Shown piece by piece: positions 6,527 to 15,282 of a stretch of 64,000 nucleotides of DNA (positions within the stretch are counted from its first letter, which is position 1; each line of letters begins with the position of its first letter). The translations under genes were made by a program, and so were the position numbers. The notes under the pieces were generated by a model. It searched no databases. It saw only the letters and a program-made list of their open reading frames with translations, and was not told where the DNA came from. The stretch is from the NCBI GenBank assembly GCA_025358025.1, contig JANYKW010000087.1, positions 1 through 64,000 on the forward strand, in the 5' to 3' direction. Source of the DNA: Bacteroidia bacterium (GTDB taxonomy: Bacteria; Bacteroidota; Bacteroidia; Bacteroidales; Prolixibacteraceae).

Positions 6527-6826
6527 TTATTTTTTAGTTCTTTTTAAAATTCCTTTGGCCATTTCAATGTCTCTATGTTGAGTCGATTTGTCTCCTCCGA
6601 TGAGTAATATAATTATTTTCCCATCTGCCTCTTTAAAATAAACTCGATAGCCTTTTGCATAGTCTATTCTTAATTCACGAATTCCATCACCAACAGGCTC
6701 ACAATCTCCAAAATGTTCATCATTCTCAATCTTTTGAATTCTGAATAAGATTTTGGCTTTAGCTCTTAAATCTTTTAATTTTCTCAGCCATTTGTCAAAT
6801 TCTTCTGTTTTCTCAATACTGAACAT
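6527..6826 (-). CDS. RelE/HigB-type toxin (HI1419-like)
   Basis: A 99-residue protein with FDKWLRKLKDLRAKAKI, GDGIRELRIDYAKGYRVYF and IILLIGGDKSTQHRDIEMAK, the typical sequence of Gp49-like addiction-module killer proteins. Expected to cleave mRNA on the ribosome. It precedes its antitoxin, as in the HI1419/HI1420 pair. A TAAATTTG -7-like element on the minus strand (6857-6850) lies 24 bases before the start codon. Unrelated in sequence detail to the pair at 5407, so this is not a duplication. Confidence 0.88.
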   Translation of the reverse strand: MFSIEKTEEFDKWLRKLKDLRAKAKILFRIQKIENDEHFGDCEPVGDGIRELRIDYAKGYRVYFKEADGKIIILLIGGDKSTQHRDIEMAKGILKRTKK

Positions 6827-7173
6827 TTCTTTTTGTATTCATTTGGATACAAATTTAATCAAACTTTTCCAATCGCGAAAGGTTAGATTTAAAATCTCCT
6901 CTGTGCTGGTGCGGATTTGCAACCTGCTGGTGCGGATTTGCAATCCGCACCCCGCAGACCAGGGATTTGCAATCCCATTTTTTAATGAATCCCCTAATTC
7001 AATAAGATTATATCTCTACCCAGGAAAAAGGTCTGCACCAGTATTGGTCTGCAGCATTCATACTTTTATTGAAAATGGATGGATCGTTTGGATTGCAAAT
7101 CCAATATTTGCAGGGCGCGGATTGCAAATCCGCACCAGCAGAGTGGATCAAATCTTGACCAGCATGAGTATCC
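6827..7173. repeat. REP-like hairpin cluster, right side of the island
   Basis: After a -7-like element for the second toxin, the region carries a truncated REP (6908-6924), the 68-base REP unit (6925-6992), and inverted-orientation copies GGATTGCAAATCC at about 7090 and 7120 with a GGTGCGG/CCGCACC context. Open frames through it are repeat artefacts. No gene is supported here. Confidence 0.8.
6925..6992 (+). repeat. 68-base REP unit, copy B
   Basis: Differs from 4341-4408 at one position, where this copy has the intact GGGATTTGCAATCCC hairpin. It is preceded by a partial tandem copy beginning at 6903. Confidence 0.85.
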
Positions 7174-7746
7174 CTAAATGACACTTACAATAATCTCATC
7201 CAGTGTGCGTTTGGGTACATGATGAACCTGGTTTTCATCGCGCCAGTATTTGACATCGTTCTCTTTGATCTGATCCAAAACCACTACTTCCTTTGGTTTC
7301 CCGAGCGCGAGAACCTGTACAATTTCTAACTGTTCGGAGAGGTTTAGAATCTCCCTGAGTTTTTTTCGGTTGACCGAATGAATGATGCAACCCCCGTATC
7401 CGGCTTCGACGGCGCCAAGCAGGATGCTTTGGCTCGCGATGCCATCGTCGCAAAAATAATTTGTGGTAATCCCCGTATCATGCAACATCACGATATAGGC
7501 AGAAGGCCGTTCTCCCTCCTCCGGTCCTTTCCATTCGGAGAGATAGCCGGCCCATGCCAGCTGATCAAAAATCATGGCGTTGAGGTATTCGTCGGCACTA
7601 AGTATGTACTTCAATGATTGCGAGTTACGTGCGGAAGCTGAATTGCGTGCCAGATCAACCCATTCGCGCAACATGGAGGCAGTGATTTTTTCAGACTGAA
7701 AAAAACGTCTGTAACTGCGGTTTTTAAGTACAAGGTCTTTCAGCAT
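7174..7746 (-). CDS. Nitroreductase family protein
   Basis: A 190-residue FMN-dependent oxidoreductase: the LVLKNRSYRRF opening binds FMN phosphate, AGYGGCIIHSVNRKKLREIL and VLALGKPKE are the conserved central and C-terminal elements of the family. The ATG at 7746 gives the usual start; the frame could extend to a TTG at 7794. Likely cytoplasmic, reducing nitro compounds or quinone-like substrates with NAD(P)H. It stands alone, convergent to the REP island. Confidence 0.85.
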   Translation of the reverse strand: MLKDLVLKNRSYRRFFQSEKITASMLREWVDLARNSASARNSQSLKYILSADEYLNAMIFDQLAWAGYLSEWKGPEEGERPSAYIVMLHDTGITTNYFCDDGIASQSILLGAVEAGYGGCIIHSVNRKKLREILNLSEQLEIVQVLALGKPKEVVVLDQIKENDVKYWRDENQVHHVPKRTLDEIIVSVI

Positions 7747-7984
7747 ATATTCGGAGATTACATTTCTTCTATCATACGTCAGGCATGGGTACAAGGTAAC
7801 GCGGGGAAGATAGAAAAAAATGGAACAGTGGAAGCAAAAACCCGGGAAAGATTGATCTTCATTATCAATAAATATTATTATATTTAGCAGTTTCCTGGCG
7901 TATCCTGGTGCCTTATTAAATCCCTGTCGGGATTAAAAAAGGATAATTTGAACAGTCACTAATTTCTTTAATTTTTTTTTCAGG

Positions 7985-9100
7985 ATGAAATTCAAGCATA
8001 AAATAAGATTTTTTTTCCTGGTTGTGATTGCCCTGTCCGGCTATCACATTGAAGCCCAAACAGTTCGAAAGCCAATCCGCCTGGCTGTCGCCGGAATGAC
8101 CCACGGGCATATTTCATTTATCCTCGGCAGGGCGTATAAAGGTGATTTTGAGCTGGTCGGAGTTTTTGATAACAACCAGGAGTATGTACGGAAATTATCG
8201 GAGCGGTACAAGTTTTCCAATGACCTGATATACAAGAATCTGGACGAGATGCTTGATCAGGTAAAACCGGATGCAGTGGTAGCCTTCGGTTCCATATATG
8301 ATCATCTCTCTGTGGCAGAGGCCTGTGCTCCCCGGGGAATTCACGTGATGGTTGAAAAACCACTGGCTGTAAACATGAAACATGCGCAACGAATGGCTGA
8401 CCTTGCCGCAAAATACAAGATTCATCTGCTCACGGATTACGAAACATCGTGGTATCCGACCACAGCCCAATCGTTTAAAATGGTTCATGAAGATCACTTC
8501 GTGGGCACGCTAAGAAAAGTAGTCATTCATGACGGTCACAGAGGACCGAAAGAGATTGGTTGTAATCCCGTTTTCCTGGACTGGCTCACGGATCCTGTGT
8601 TGAACGGAGGTGGTGCCATCGTCGATTTTGGTTGTTACGGAGCCAACCTGATGACGGCCCTGACGAATGGTGAAAAACCCGTTTCGGTAACTGCCGTTAC
8701 GCGCCGGTTTAAACCGGATGTTTACCCAAAGGTGGATGACGAAGCAACCATTGTCGTTTCTTATCCCGGATCGCAGTGCATCATCCAGGCTTCCTGGAAC
8801 TGGCCTTTTGACCGCAAGGATATGGAAATATACGGTGACAAAGGCTCCGTAATCTCTGTTAACAAAAATGAATTGCGTTCCAGGGGGGTGGGGATGGCAA
8901 CAGAAAAAGTTGAAAAAATCACTGCGGCGGACGTCGCGGTCTATGAAGATCCGTTTGCCTATTTTGCGGATGTGATTTGGGGGAAAATTACAGTTCCGGA
9001 ATATGGTCTTTATTCCCTGAAAAATAATGTGCTGGTGGTAAGGATTCTGGATGCAGCCCGCGAATCAGCCAAAACAGGGAAGGCAGTGGGGATGAAATGA
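7985..9100 (+). CDS. Exported Gfo/Idh/MocA-family oxidoreductase
   Basis: A 371-residue protein with a signal peptide (residues 1-25, hydrophobic FFFLVVIAL, then EAQ), followed by a Rossmann fold (IRLAVAGMTHGH) and the family motif EKPLAVN near residue 125. The glycine-rich loop is AGMTHGH instead of the more usual GxGxxG. Secreted Gfo/Idh proteins are common in Bacteroidota carbohydrate loci, where they act on sugars or glycosides with a tightly bound cofactor. Neighbours (aldo/keto reductase, GH95) fit sugar metabolism, but the substrate cannot be read from the sequence. Confidence 0.85.
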   Translation: MKFKHKIRFFFLVVIALSGYHIEAQTVRKPIRLAVAGMTHGHISFILGRAYKGDFELVGVFDNNQEYVRKLSERYKFSNDLIYKNLDEMLDQVKPDAVVAFGSIYDHLSVAEACAPRGIHVMVEKPLAVNMKHAQRMADLAAKYKIHLLTDYETSWYPTTAQSFKMVHEDHFVGTLRKVVIHDGHRGPKEIGCNPVFLDWLTDPVLNGGGAIVDFGCYGANLMTALTNGEKPVSVTAVTRRFKPDVYPKVDDEATIVVSYPGSQCIIQASWNWPFDRKDMEIYGDKGSVISVNKNELRSRGVGMATEKVEKITAADVAVYEDPFAYFADVIWGKITVPEYGLYSLKNNVLVVRILDAARESAKTGKAVGMK

Positions 9101-9190
9101 TTTTACATTGACAATTATAGTGATGCATCTTGCTGGATATATGAGTAATACAAGAAATGTATGTGACAATAAATTTTAAGCAAAACGATT

Positions 9191-10168
9191 ATGATTGGTA
9201 ATAATAATTTTTTGGTCCCGCTTGGAAAAACGGGTTTAATGGTCACCCCGGTAGGTTTGGGTTGCTGGCAGTTTAGCAAAAGGAACAACATGGCCGGGAA
9301 ATTCTGGCCTTCGCTGGAAGATGATCTGATAGAAAAGGTGGTGTCGCTGTCGCTGGAGGGAGGTATCAACTGGTTTGACACCGCCGAGATTTATGGCAAC
9401 GGAGCATCTGAAAAAGCACTCGCCAAAGCGTTGATGGCAGCAGGCAAGAAGCCCGGCGAGGTGGTTATTGCCACGAAATGGTGGCCTATGTTTCGTTTTG
9501 CTTCGAATATAAAGAGAACCATTAAAGAGCGCATCAGGCTCCTGGAGCCCTATCCCATTGATCTTTACCAGGTCCATCAGCCGTGGGGGTTCTCTGGCGA
9601 GAAAGCGGAGATGAAAGCCATGGCTGAGCTTTATGACAGGAAGCTGATAAAAAGCATCGGGGTGAGTAACTTTTCTGCAAGGACCATGAAAAGTGCGCAT
9701 AGTTCGCTGAAGAATAAAGGCATTCCGCTGGCTTCGAACCAGGTTTTGTACAATCTGCTCGACCGCCGGATGGAGTCGAACGGGGTGATCGAGCAGGCCA
9801 GGATTCTCGGAATCACCATTATTGCCTATTCCCCCCTGGCACAAGGCCTGGTTACCGGGAAATTTCATGACAATCCGGGACTTCTTAAGAACATCGGTTT
9901 CAGAAAATACAGATCCCAGTTCAGTTCCGAAGGACTGAAGAAAAGCTGGCCGGTGGTGAAGTTGGTAAACGAGCTGGCTCAAAAATATGAAGCTACACCT
10001 GCACAGATTGCACTGAACTGGTTGATCAATTTTCATGGTAATATGGTGGTTGCCATACCCGGCGCCACCAGGGAGATTCATGTGAAGGAGAATACCGGAA
10101 CCATGTCATTCCGCCTTTCATGGGAGGATATGGACAGACTCGACAAGGCCAGTGCTATATTCAAGTAA
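9191..10168 (+). CDS. Aldo/keto reductase
   Basis: A 325-residue TIM-barrel enzyme with the full catalytic tetrad in context: DTAEIYG (Asp and Tyr), ATKWWP (Lys) and YQVHQPWG (His). The C-terminal IPGATR and N-terminal VGLGCWQFS elements bind NADP(H). Cytoplasmic, no signal peptide. It lies 90 bases after the Gfo/Idh gene on the same strand and may be cotranscribed with it. Closest general type is the plant/bacterial YakC-like group; substrate unknown. Confidence 0.9.
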   Translation: MIGNNNFLVPLGKTGLMVTPVGLGCWQFSKRNNMAGKFWPSLEDDLIEKVVSLSLEGGINWFDTAEIYGNGASEKALAKALMAAGKKPGEVVIATKWWPMFRFASNIKRTIKERIRLLEPYPIDLYQVHQPWGFSGEKAEMKAMAELYDRKLIKSIGVSNFSARTMKSAHSSLKNKGIPLASNQVLYNLLDRRMESNGVIEQARILGITIIAYSPLAQGLVTGKFHDNPGLLKNIGFRKYRSQFSSEGLKKSWPVVKLVNELAQKYEATPAQIALNWLINFHGNMVVAIPGATREIHVKENTGTMSFRLSWEDMDRLDKASAIFK

Positions 10169-10262
10169 AACCCGGGAGGGGAATTCCACATTTGCACCAG
10201 AAATAATCAATTAATTGTGACTAACTTGTATGCTCAAATTGATTTATTAAAAGAGAGATATT

Positions 10263-10499
10263 ATGGAACCAAAAATTGCGCAAAAAGGGCCTTTTGTCGT
10301 TGATCTTGAGGCTGGTAAGGAGTATCACTGGTGCGCCTGCGGTCAGAGTAAGAATCAGCCATTCTGCGATGGTTCTCACCGGGGAAGTGAGTTCAAACCA
10401 GTGTTTTTCAATGCGAAGGAAACTGGCAAGGCTTACCTGTGCGGATGCAAGCACACGAAAAATCCCCCGTTTTGTGACGGAACTCACAGAAATCTTTAG
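10263..10499 (+). CDS. Double CDGSH-type iron-sulfur protein
   Basis: A 78-residue protein with two CDGSH motifs, each C-x-C-x2-S/T-x3-P-x-C-D-G-S/[18 protein letters not shown] and [16 protein letters not shown]. Each should hold one 2Fe-2S cluster with three Cys and one His ligand. Such tandem proteins are monomeric electron carriers or redox sensors in bacteria. It ends 15 bases before the DoxX-fusion gene, so the two are probably one operon and may be functionally linked in electron transfer. Confidence 0.93.
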   Translation: MEPKIAQKGPFVVDLEAGKEYHWCACGQSKNQPFCDGSHRGSEFKPVFFNAKETGKAYLCGCKHTKNPPFCDGTHRNL

Positions 10500-10514
10500 C
10501 GAATTCGATACAAT

Positions 10515-12068
10515 ATGAAGTTTCAATTTAAGCAAGTAAATGAGCGATTTTTTGTTACCCTCCTGCGCGTGGCGATTGGCTGGCATTTTTTGTACGAAGG
10601 AGCAACGAAGCTTTTCCAGACCGACTGGAGTTCTTCCGGATTTTTACTGCATACCTCCGGATTCTTCTCTCCGTTTTATCACTGGCTGGCAAGTACCCCA
10701 ATTCTGTTGCATACCACGGATTTACTGAATATATACGGGTTGACACTCATCGGTATCGCCCTGTTTATAGGCCTGTTCAGCAGGTTTGCCTCGCTGGCAG
10801 GAGCCTTGCTCATGATTTTGTACTACTTTGCTTATCCGCCTTTTGGCAATCTTTTGATGAACAGTGAGGCACATTTATTCGTCGTGGATAAACTTTTTAT
10901 TGAAGCAGCAGCCTTGCTGTTCCTGTGCATGTACAAGGAGAGAGGCTACAGCCTGGATGACTTTATAGCTTTCCGGCGCAACAGAAAACCCCTGGTCGTT
11001 CCTGAACCGGAAGCAAGTCAGTCGCGCAGGGAAGCCTTGCAGAACCTGGCAACGATACCCCTGCTCGGCGCCATGGGATGGGGGGCAGTGCATCACTTCA
11101 GATCGTATGGCGCCGATGTGATGAGCGGCGCTACCATCCAGGTAAAGGAGACGGCGCTCAACGAGCTTAAAGGTGAACTGCCCAAGGGTAAGATTGGAAT
11201 GCACGATATCAGTAGGCTTGTCGCCGGAGGTAATCTGATTGGCGGGTGGGCGCACTCCCGCGACCTGATTTATGTATCCTCCCTTTTCAAGGCATACAAT
11301 ACAGAACAAAAAGTTTACGAGACACTGATTCTGGCCGAACAGGCGGGCATCAATACCATCAATATCGGTTTTGCTTCCAATCCCTTGCTGGCCAAATATA
11401 AAAAGGTGACAGGCAGCAAGATCAAGGTGATCTCTCAGGTGAATCCGCAACTGAATAACAAGGAACTTTCGAAAATTGGTCCGGATACCAACCCCGCTTT
11501 GTACTATGAATTCATTGACAAAGCCATCGATTGGGGGGTAGACATTGTTCAGGTACAGGGAAACTGGTGCGACTGGCTGGTGCGCGACCACAAGCTGGAG
11601 GTCATAGACAAAATGCTTGGCCACATACGCAAACAGGGCTATACCGCGGGACTGGCGGCACATTCGGTCGAATCGCTGATCGCCTGCCGTGACCAGGGAA
11701 TCATCCCCGATTACTACATGAAAACCATGCACCACGACCAGTATTGGTCGGCTCATCCGCGCGAGTTCCGCTTTCCGTTCGAGGTGGACGGCAAAGAGTA
11801 TTTAGATCACAACCGCTTCCACAACAACATGTTCTGTCTCTTCCCGGAGCGAACCATCGACTTTGTAAGCAAAGCCACCGTTCCGGTGATGGGATTTAAG
11901 GTGCTTGCGGCCGGTGCCATCGAACCCAAAGATGGTTTTAAATGGGCCTACAGCAACGGCGCCGATTTTATCTGCGTCGGGATGTTCGATTTCCAGGTGG
12001 TCAGTAATGTCAATACCGCTATCGATGTGCTGGGCAATCTCCGGCGTGAGCGGAAGTGGTACGGGTAA
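10515..12068 (+). CDS. DoxX-family membrane protein fused to a TIM-barrel-like domain
   Basis: A 517-residue protein. Residues 10-140 are a DoxX-type four-helix membrane domain (RVAIGWHFLYEGATKLF opening, FIEAAALLFL). A polar linker follows, then SRREALQNLATIPLLGAMGW (about 169-188), a basic twin-arginine stretch followed by a hydrophobic segment, resembling an internal Tat signal. Residues 215-517 look like a barrel with KIGMHDISRLVAGGN, TINIGFAS, VDIVQVQGNW and DFICVGMFDF strands. This suggests a periplasmic enzyme domain attached to a membrane redox module. Preceded closely by a CDGSH protein; ends 13 bases from the convergent GH95 gene. The domain order is clear, the reaction is unknown. 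Confidence 0.75.
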   Translation: MKFQFKQVNERFFVTLLRVAIGWHFLYEGATKLFQTDWSSSGFLLHTSGFFSPFYHWLASTPILLHTTDLLNIYGLTLIGIALFIGLFSRFASLAGALLMILYYFAYPPFGNLLMNSEAHLFVVDKLFIEAAALLFLCMYKERGYSLDDFIAFRRNRKPLVVPEPEASQSRREALQNLATIPLLGAMGWGAVHHFRSYGADVMSGATIQVKETALNELKGELPKGKIGMHDISRLVAGGNLIGGWAHSRDLIYVSSLFKAYNTEQKVYETLILAEQAGINTINIGFASNPLLAKYKKVTGSKIKVISQVNPQLNNKELSKIGPDTNPALYYEFIDKAIDWGVDIVQVQGNWCDWLVRDHKLEVIDKMLGHIRKQGYTAGLAAHSVESLIACRDQGIIPDYYMKTMHHDQYWSAHPREFRFPFEVDGKEYLDHNRFHNNMFCLFPERTIDFVSKATVPVMGFKVLAAGAIEPKDGFKWAYSNGADFICVGMFDFQVVSNVNTAIDVLGNLRRERKWYG

Positions 12069-12081
12069 GAAAGCGATTGGC

Positions 12082-14550
12082 TTATAAAACAACACTTTTT
12101 TCCCCTTTTTTCAAATGAAGAACTACATCTTTTCCGTTGTATCGTATGATTCCATCCTCGCCAAGGAGCGATTTGACCGTGGCAGAAGCCAGTTTCCCCT
12201 CTTTCCAGCTGAATGCCACTTCAAAACCATTGGCCGTCCGTAAGCCGCTGATTTCTCCGGCTTTCCAGATATCCGGCAGGGCAGGAAGCAATTCTATCAC
12301 CGGGATTTTTTTGCCGGAAACGATTTTGGTCTCCTGACTTTGCAGCAACATTTCGATGACTGCTGCCCCAGCACCAAAGTTGCCGTCAATATTAAACGGA
12401 GGACACGAAGAGAGTAAGTTTGGCAACAATCCGGGGGTTTTTCTGCCTCCCATCACAAAGAGGTTGTTGAAAATTTTGTAGGCATGGTTTCCATCCTTCA
12501 ACCTTGCCCAGCAACAGGCTTTCCACGACATAGACCAGCCGGTTGCCTCATCTCCGCGGATTTCGAGGGTGCGTCGGGCGGCATCGAAGAGCTCCGGGGT
12601 TCCATCTTTTGAAATTTCGAAACCCGGACTCAATGCATATAAATGGGAGATGTGGCGGTGTTTCGGATCTATTTCCAGGTACTCCCTGTCCCACTCCAGC
12701 AACTGTCCTTTCGAGCCAATCAAATAGGGTTGCAAGCTGTCCCTTTGATTTTTGATCCCCGCAATAAACTCGTTGTCCACGCCAAGAATTTGAGAAGCCT
12801 CTATACAATTGGTAAACAGCTCTTTGGTGATCATCAGGTCCATCACGGCACCTTCGCAAAAAGGAGTCGTATATTTCTGTCCGTCAGGATAATAACCATG
12901 TTCAGGGGAGGAGCCGACAGGTGTTGTATAATAGCCCCTGGCGTTCTTAACCAGCCAGTGGCTCAGAAATTCTGCAGCACCCCTGAGTTCAGGCCAGTAC
13001 GCTCTCAAAAAGGCCTGGTCTTTGGAGTAGCGGTAATGGGTCCAAATTTGCTGGCAGGTCCATCCTCCGGCCATCGGCCAGAAGGAGCAGTTGGCGTTAT
13101 CTACCGGCTGGGCTGTGCGCCAGATGCTGGTGTTGTGGTGTGCAGTCCAGCCGGGATAGCCAAAACTCTCCTTTACATGTTTCGTGCCATTGACTGCTAA
13201 CTGTTTGACAAACTGCAAAACCGGTTCGGTACATTCTCCGAGATTCGCAGCCTCGGTCATCCAGTAGTATATTTCTGAATTGATATTCATGGTATAGCCA
13301 CTGGCCCAGGGAGGTACGATTTCGTTGTTCCAGATTCCCTGGAGGTTGATGGGCTGACCTCCCGCCCGCGATGATGCAATCGTCAGATAACGAGCATATT
13401 GCAGGGCAAGGGCAGGCAGCGAAGGATCACCGCCGTTTCTGTAGGCTTCCAAACGGTTGTTGGTAGGCAGTTTCCCCTGTTCAGTTAATTCGCCCAGGCT
13501 GATTTTCAGCCTGTTAAATAGATCCTGATAATCTTTCAGATGGTTTGTAAGCAGCACTTTATAGCCTTTGGCGAGGGCGTTTTTCAGGTTGGCTGATGCC
13601 TCAATGGAGGGATCTACCCCCTCCCTGCTGGGACTCTTGTCGAAACCATTGAAACTTGTATCCCCCGAAAGGAGAATGGTGATTTCGTCGGCACCCGAAA
13701 TAATAATCTGATCTGCAGTAGTTTCCATTTTTCCTCCCTGGAGGTCAATACCCACCCGGCCCTCATAAAAGGTGCCTTCGCCGTTCATTTTATCACCATA
13801 CATAATCGTTTCCCTGCCGGGAATTAAGACACCCTTCTCATCGAACAGTTCCGGATACATCCACTCCTGCTTCGTGTCATGTAAATATTTAAGGGTTCTG
13901 CGCACCACAAAGGCCGGAGCCTGGCCTTTCATGATTAAAACAGAGCCACTTGAAACGGTTTTAGCAGTGGGATGAGCCCCCTTTAATCCGATTCTGCAGG
14001 AGATGGCTCCCTTTTTGTCTGCCTTGATTTTCAGTACGATCACCTTATCAGGGTGGCTCGCGAAAACCTCCCTGTGGTAGCGGATGTTGTTTACCATATA
14101 GTCGGTCTTGCAAACAGCTGTCGAGAGATCCAGCTCCCTCCTGAAAGCCGAAGCCTGGTCGGAATGGTCGAATGCTACCTCGAGGTCGCCAAATGGCTGG
14201 TAACAATCCTGAGCCCTGCCTAGCCACTCACGGGCGATGATCTCATTTACCTGTTTCAGGTCACCTTCCCTGATCAGTTGTCTGACTTTCCCCAGACTTT
14301 TGGTGAAATCAAGTTTCACCGTTCTCCCTGGTTCACCCGAGTAAAGTGTATTTTCATTAAGCTGAAGATGCTCTTTCGCGATTCCGCCATAAACCATGGC
14401 ACCCAGGGTGCCGTTTCCGATGGGCAACGCCTCGTACCAGTCGGTGGCAGGCTTGTCGTAACAGAGGACTAAATCCTGTGCAGGTTTTTGTTGCGCACTG
14501 CATCCCGTGAGGGCAAAAAAGGAAAGCGTGAAAGCTAAAAGTAATTTCAT
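12082..14550 (-). CDS. Glycoside hydrolase family 95 (alpha-L-fucosidase/galactosidase), lipoprotein
   Basis: An 822-residue protein with a lipoprotein signal (FFALTGCSAQ), then the GH95 opening WYEALPIGNGTLGAMVYGG and LNENTLYSGEPG. The (alpha/alpha)6 barrel has MNINSEIYYW near residue 420, whose Asn pair corresponds to the catalytic-water Asn residues of known family members, SSPEHG near 550 supplying the catalytic Glu, and NIDGNFG near 722. The family inverts terminal alpha-1,2-L-fucose or, in some members, L-galactose. Full length, all motifs intact. It is encoded against the oxidoreductase genes; its placement at the cell surface or periplasm fits glycan foraging. Confidence 0.92.
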   Translation of the reverse strand: MKLLLAFTLSFFALTGCSAQQKPAQDLVLCYDKPATDWYEALPIGNGTLGAMVYGGIAKEHLQLNENTLYSGEPGRTVKLDFTKSLGKVRQLIREGDLKQVNEIIAREWLGRAQDCYQPFGDLEVAFDHSDQASAFRRELDLSTAVCKTDYMVNNIRYHREVFASHPDKVIVLKIKADKKGAISCRIGLKGAHPTAKTVSSGSVLIMKGQAPAFVVRRTLKYLHDTKQEWMYPELFDEKGVLIPGRETIMYGDKMNGEGTFYEGRVGIDLQGGKMETTADQIIISGADEITILLSGDTSFNGFDKSPSREGVDPSIEASANLKNALAKGYKVLLTNHLKDYQDLFNRLKISLGELTEQGKLPTNNRLEAYRNGGDPSLPALALQYARYLTIASSRAGGQPINLQGIWNNEIVPPWASGYTMNINSEIYYWMTEAANLGECTEPVLQFVKQLAVNGTKHVKESFGYPGWTAHHNTSIWRTAQPVDNANCSFWPMAGGWTCQQIWTHYRYSKDQAFLRAYWPELRGAAEFLSHWLVKNARGYYTTPVGSSPEHGYYPDGQKYTTPFCEGAVMDLMITKELFTNCIEASQILGVDNEFIAGIKNQRDSLQPYLIGSKGQLLEWDREYLEIDPKHRHISHLYALSPGFEISKDGTPELFDAARRTLEIRGDEATGWSMSWKACCWARLKDGNHAYKIFNNLFVMGGRKTPGLLPNLLSSCPPFNIDGNFGAGAAVIEMLLQSQETKIVSGKKIPVIELLPALPDIWKAGEISGLRTANGFEVAFSWKEGKLASATVKSLLGEDGIIRYNGKDVVLHLKKGEKSVVL

Positions 14551-14773
14551 CTGTTATTGCATTGATTTTGAATGTGATAACGTATCCGGAACTTAAAATG
14601 CTGGTGGAGAGTAAAAATACAGAACATTAAGGATAAACAAAAAGAAGGGTAACTCAATTTTGAGACAGCCAATTTTTATTTGGATTGGTGGTTCCGTTCC
14701 TGTTGCAGTTATTCTTATATTTAGAAAGTCATATATTTTGTCCTTTCCCGGAAAACAGTTTTAAACATTGAAT

Positions 14774-15217
14774 ATGAAACAGTTGATTTCGGTAACTTTA
14801 ATGATTATTCTTGCAATATCAATTTGGAGCTGTGGTTCCGGCAACAAATCAAAACAAATAAAAGACTACAAATACGCCGATGAAAAGGCAACTGTCAGGG
14901 ATTCAATTCCCGGGAAAGCCGGATCCTGGATCAGGGAAGGGATGACCTGTTACGGAATCATTATATCATTGAATAAAAAGGGCCATGGCACAAAAGTAAA
15001 AGTAATTGAGGCAAAAGTAGTTTCAATTCAGCCGGACCTGATTAAATTGAAAGCAATGGAGGATTTGATAATGGTACCTATCCAGGGCTGCGAAAAGATT
15101 TCGATGAAAAAAGGTGAAGTATGGGAGGAGAAAGAGGGAGAACTGTTCCGGACGAGGGCAGAAGCCGTCAGGTATATTCAGACAAACTATTCCAAAATGG
15201 ATTTCGAGTCGGAGTGA
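14774..15217 (+). CDS. Small hypothetical lipoprotein
   Basis: A 147-residue protein with a lipoprotein signal peptide ending in SIWSCGSGN. The rest is charged with no motif I recognise: a strand-rich segment (MTCYGIIISLNKKG, VKVIEAKVVSIQPDLIKLKAMEDLIMVPI) that may be a small beta-barrel or OB-like fold, and a Glu/Arg-rich C-terminus. The ATG at 14774 gives the natural signal peptide. It lies 65 bases before the TonB receptor gene on the same strand and may be part of that locus, although a separate -7 element is present before the receptor. Confidence 0.7.
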   Translation: MKQLISVTLMIILAISIWSCGSGNKSKQIKDYKYADEKATVRDSIPGKAGSWIREGMTCYGIIISLNKKGHGTKVKVIEAKVVSIQPDLIKLKAMEDLIMVPIQGCEKISMKKGEVWEEKEGELFRTRAEAVRYIQTNYSKMDFESE

Positions 15218-15258
15218 ATGACAAAAGCATATTTTATACTGAAGTGGTGATTCCAAAC

Positions 15259-15266
15259 TAATTTTG
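15259..15266 (+). promoter_or_regulatory. Possible -7 element of the TonB receptor operon
   Basis: TAATTTTG matches TAnnTTTG and lies 16 bases before the start codon. No good -33 element was found, so assignment is tentative. Confidence 0.4.
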
Positions 15267-15282
15267 AGCCAAACGTGTACTT

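Noticed and set aside
4163-7173. Classical insertion sequence
   Set aside because: The tyrosine transposase lacks a paired accessory gene and left/right ends of an IS200/IS605 unit; REP-associated arrangement explains the data better.
6753-7181. Open frame antisense to the second toxin and through REPs
   Set aside because: Composed of toxin antisense and repeat sequence.
9236-10081. Long minus-strand frame over the aldo/keto reductase gene
   Set aside because: 281 codons, but the plus strand has the full catalytic tetrad; the minus frame has no motif, signal or start context.
10875-11756. Long minus-strand frame over the DoxX-fusion gene
   Set aside because: Shadow of a well-supported gene, no recognisable motif.
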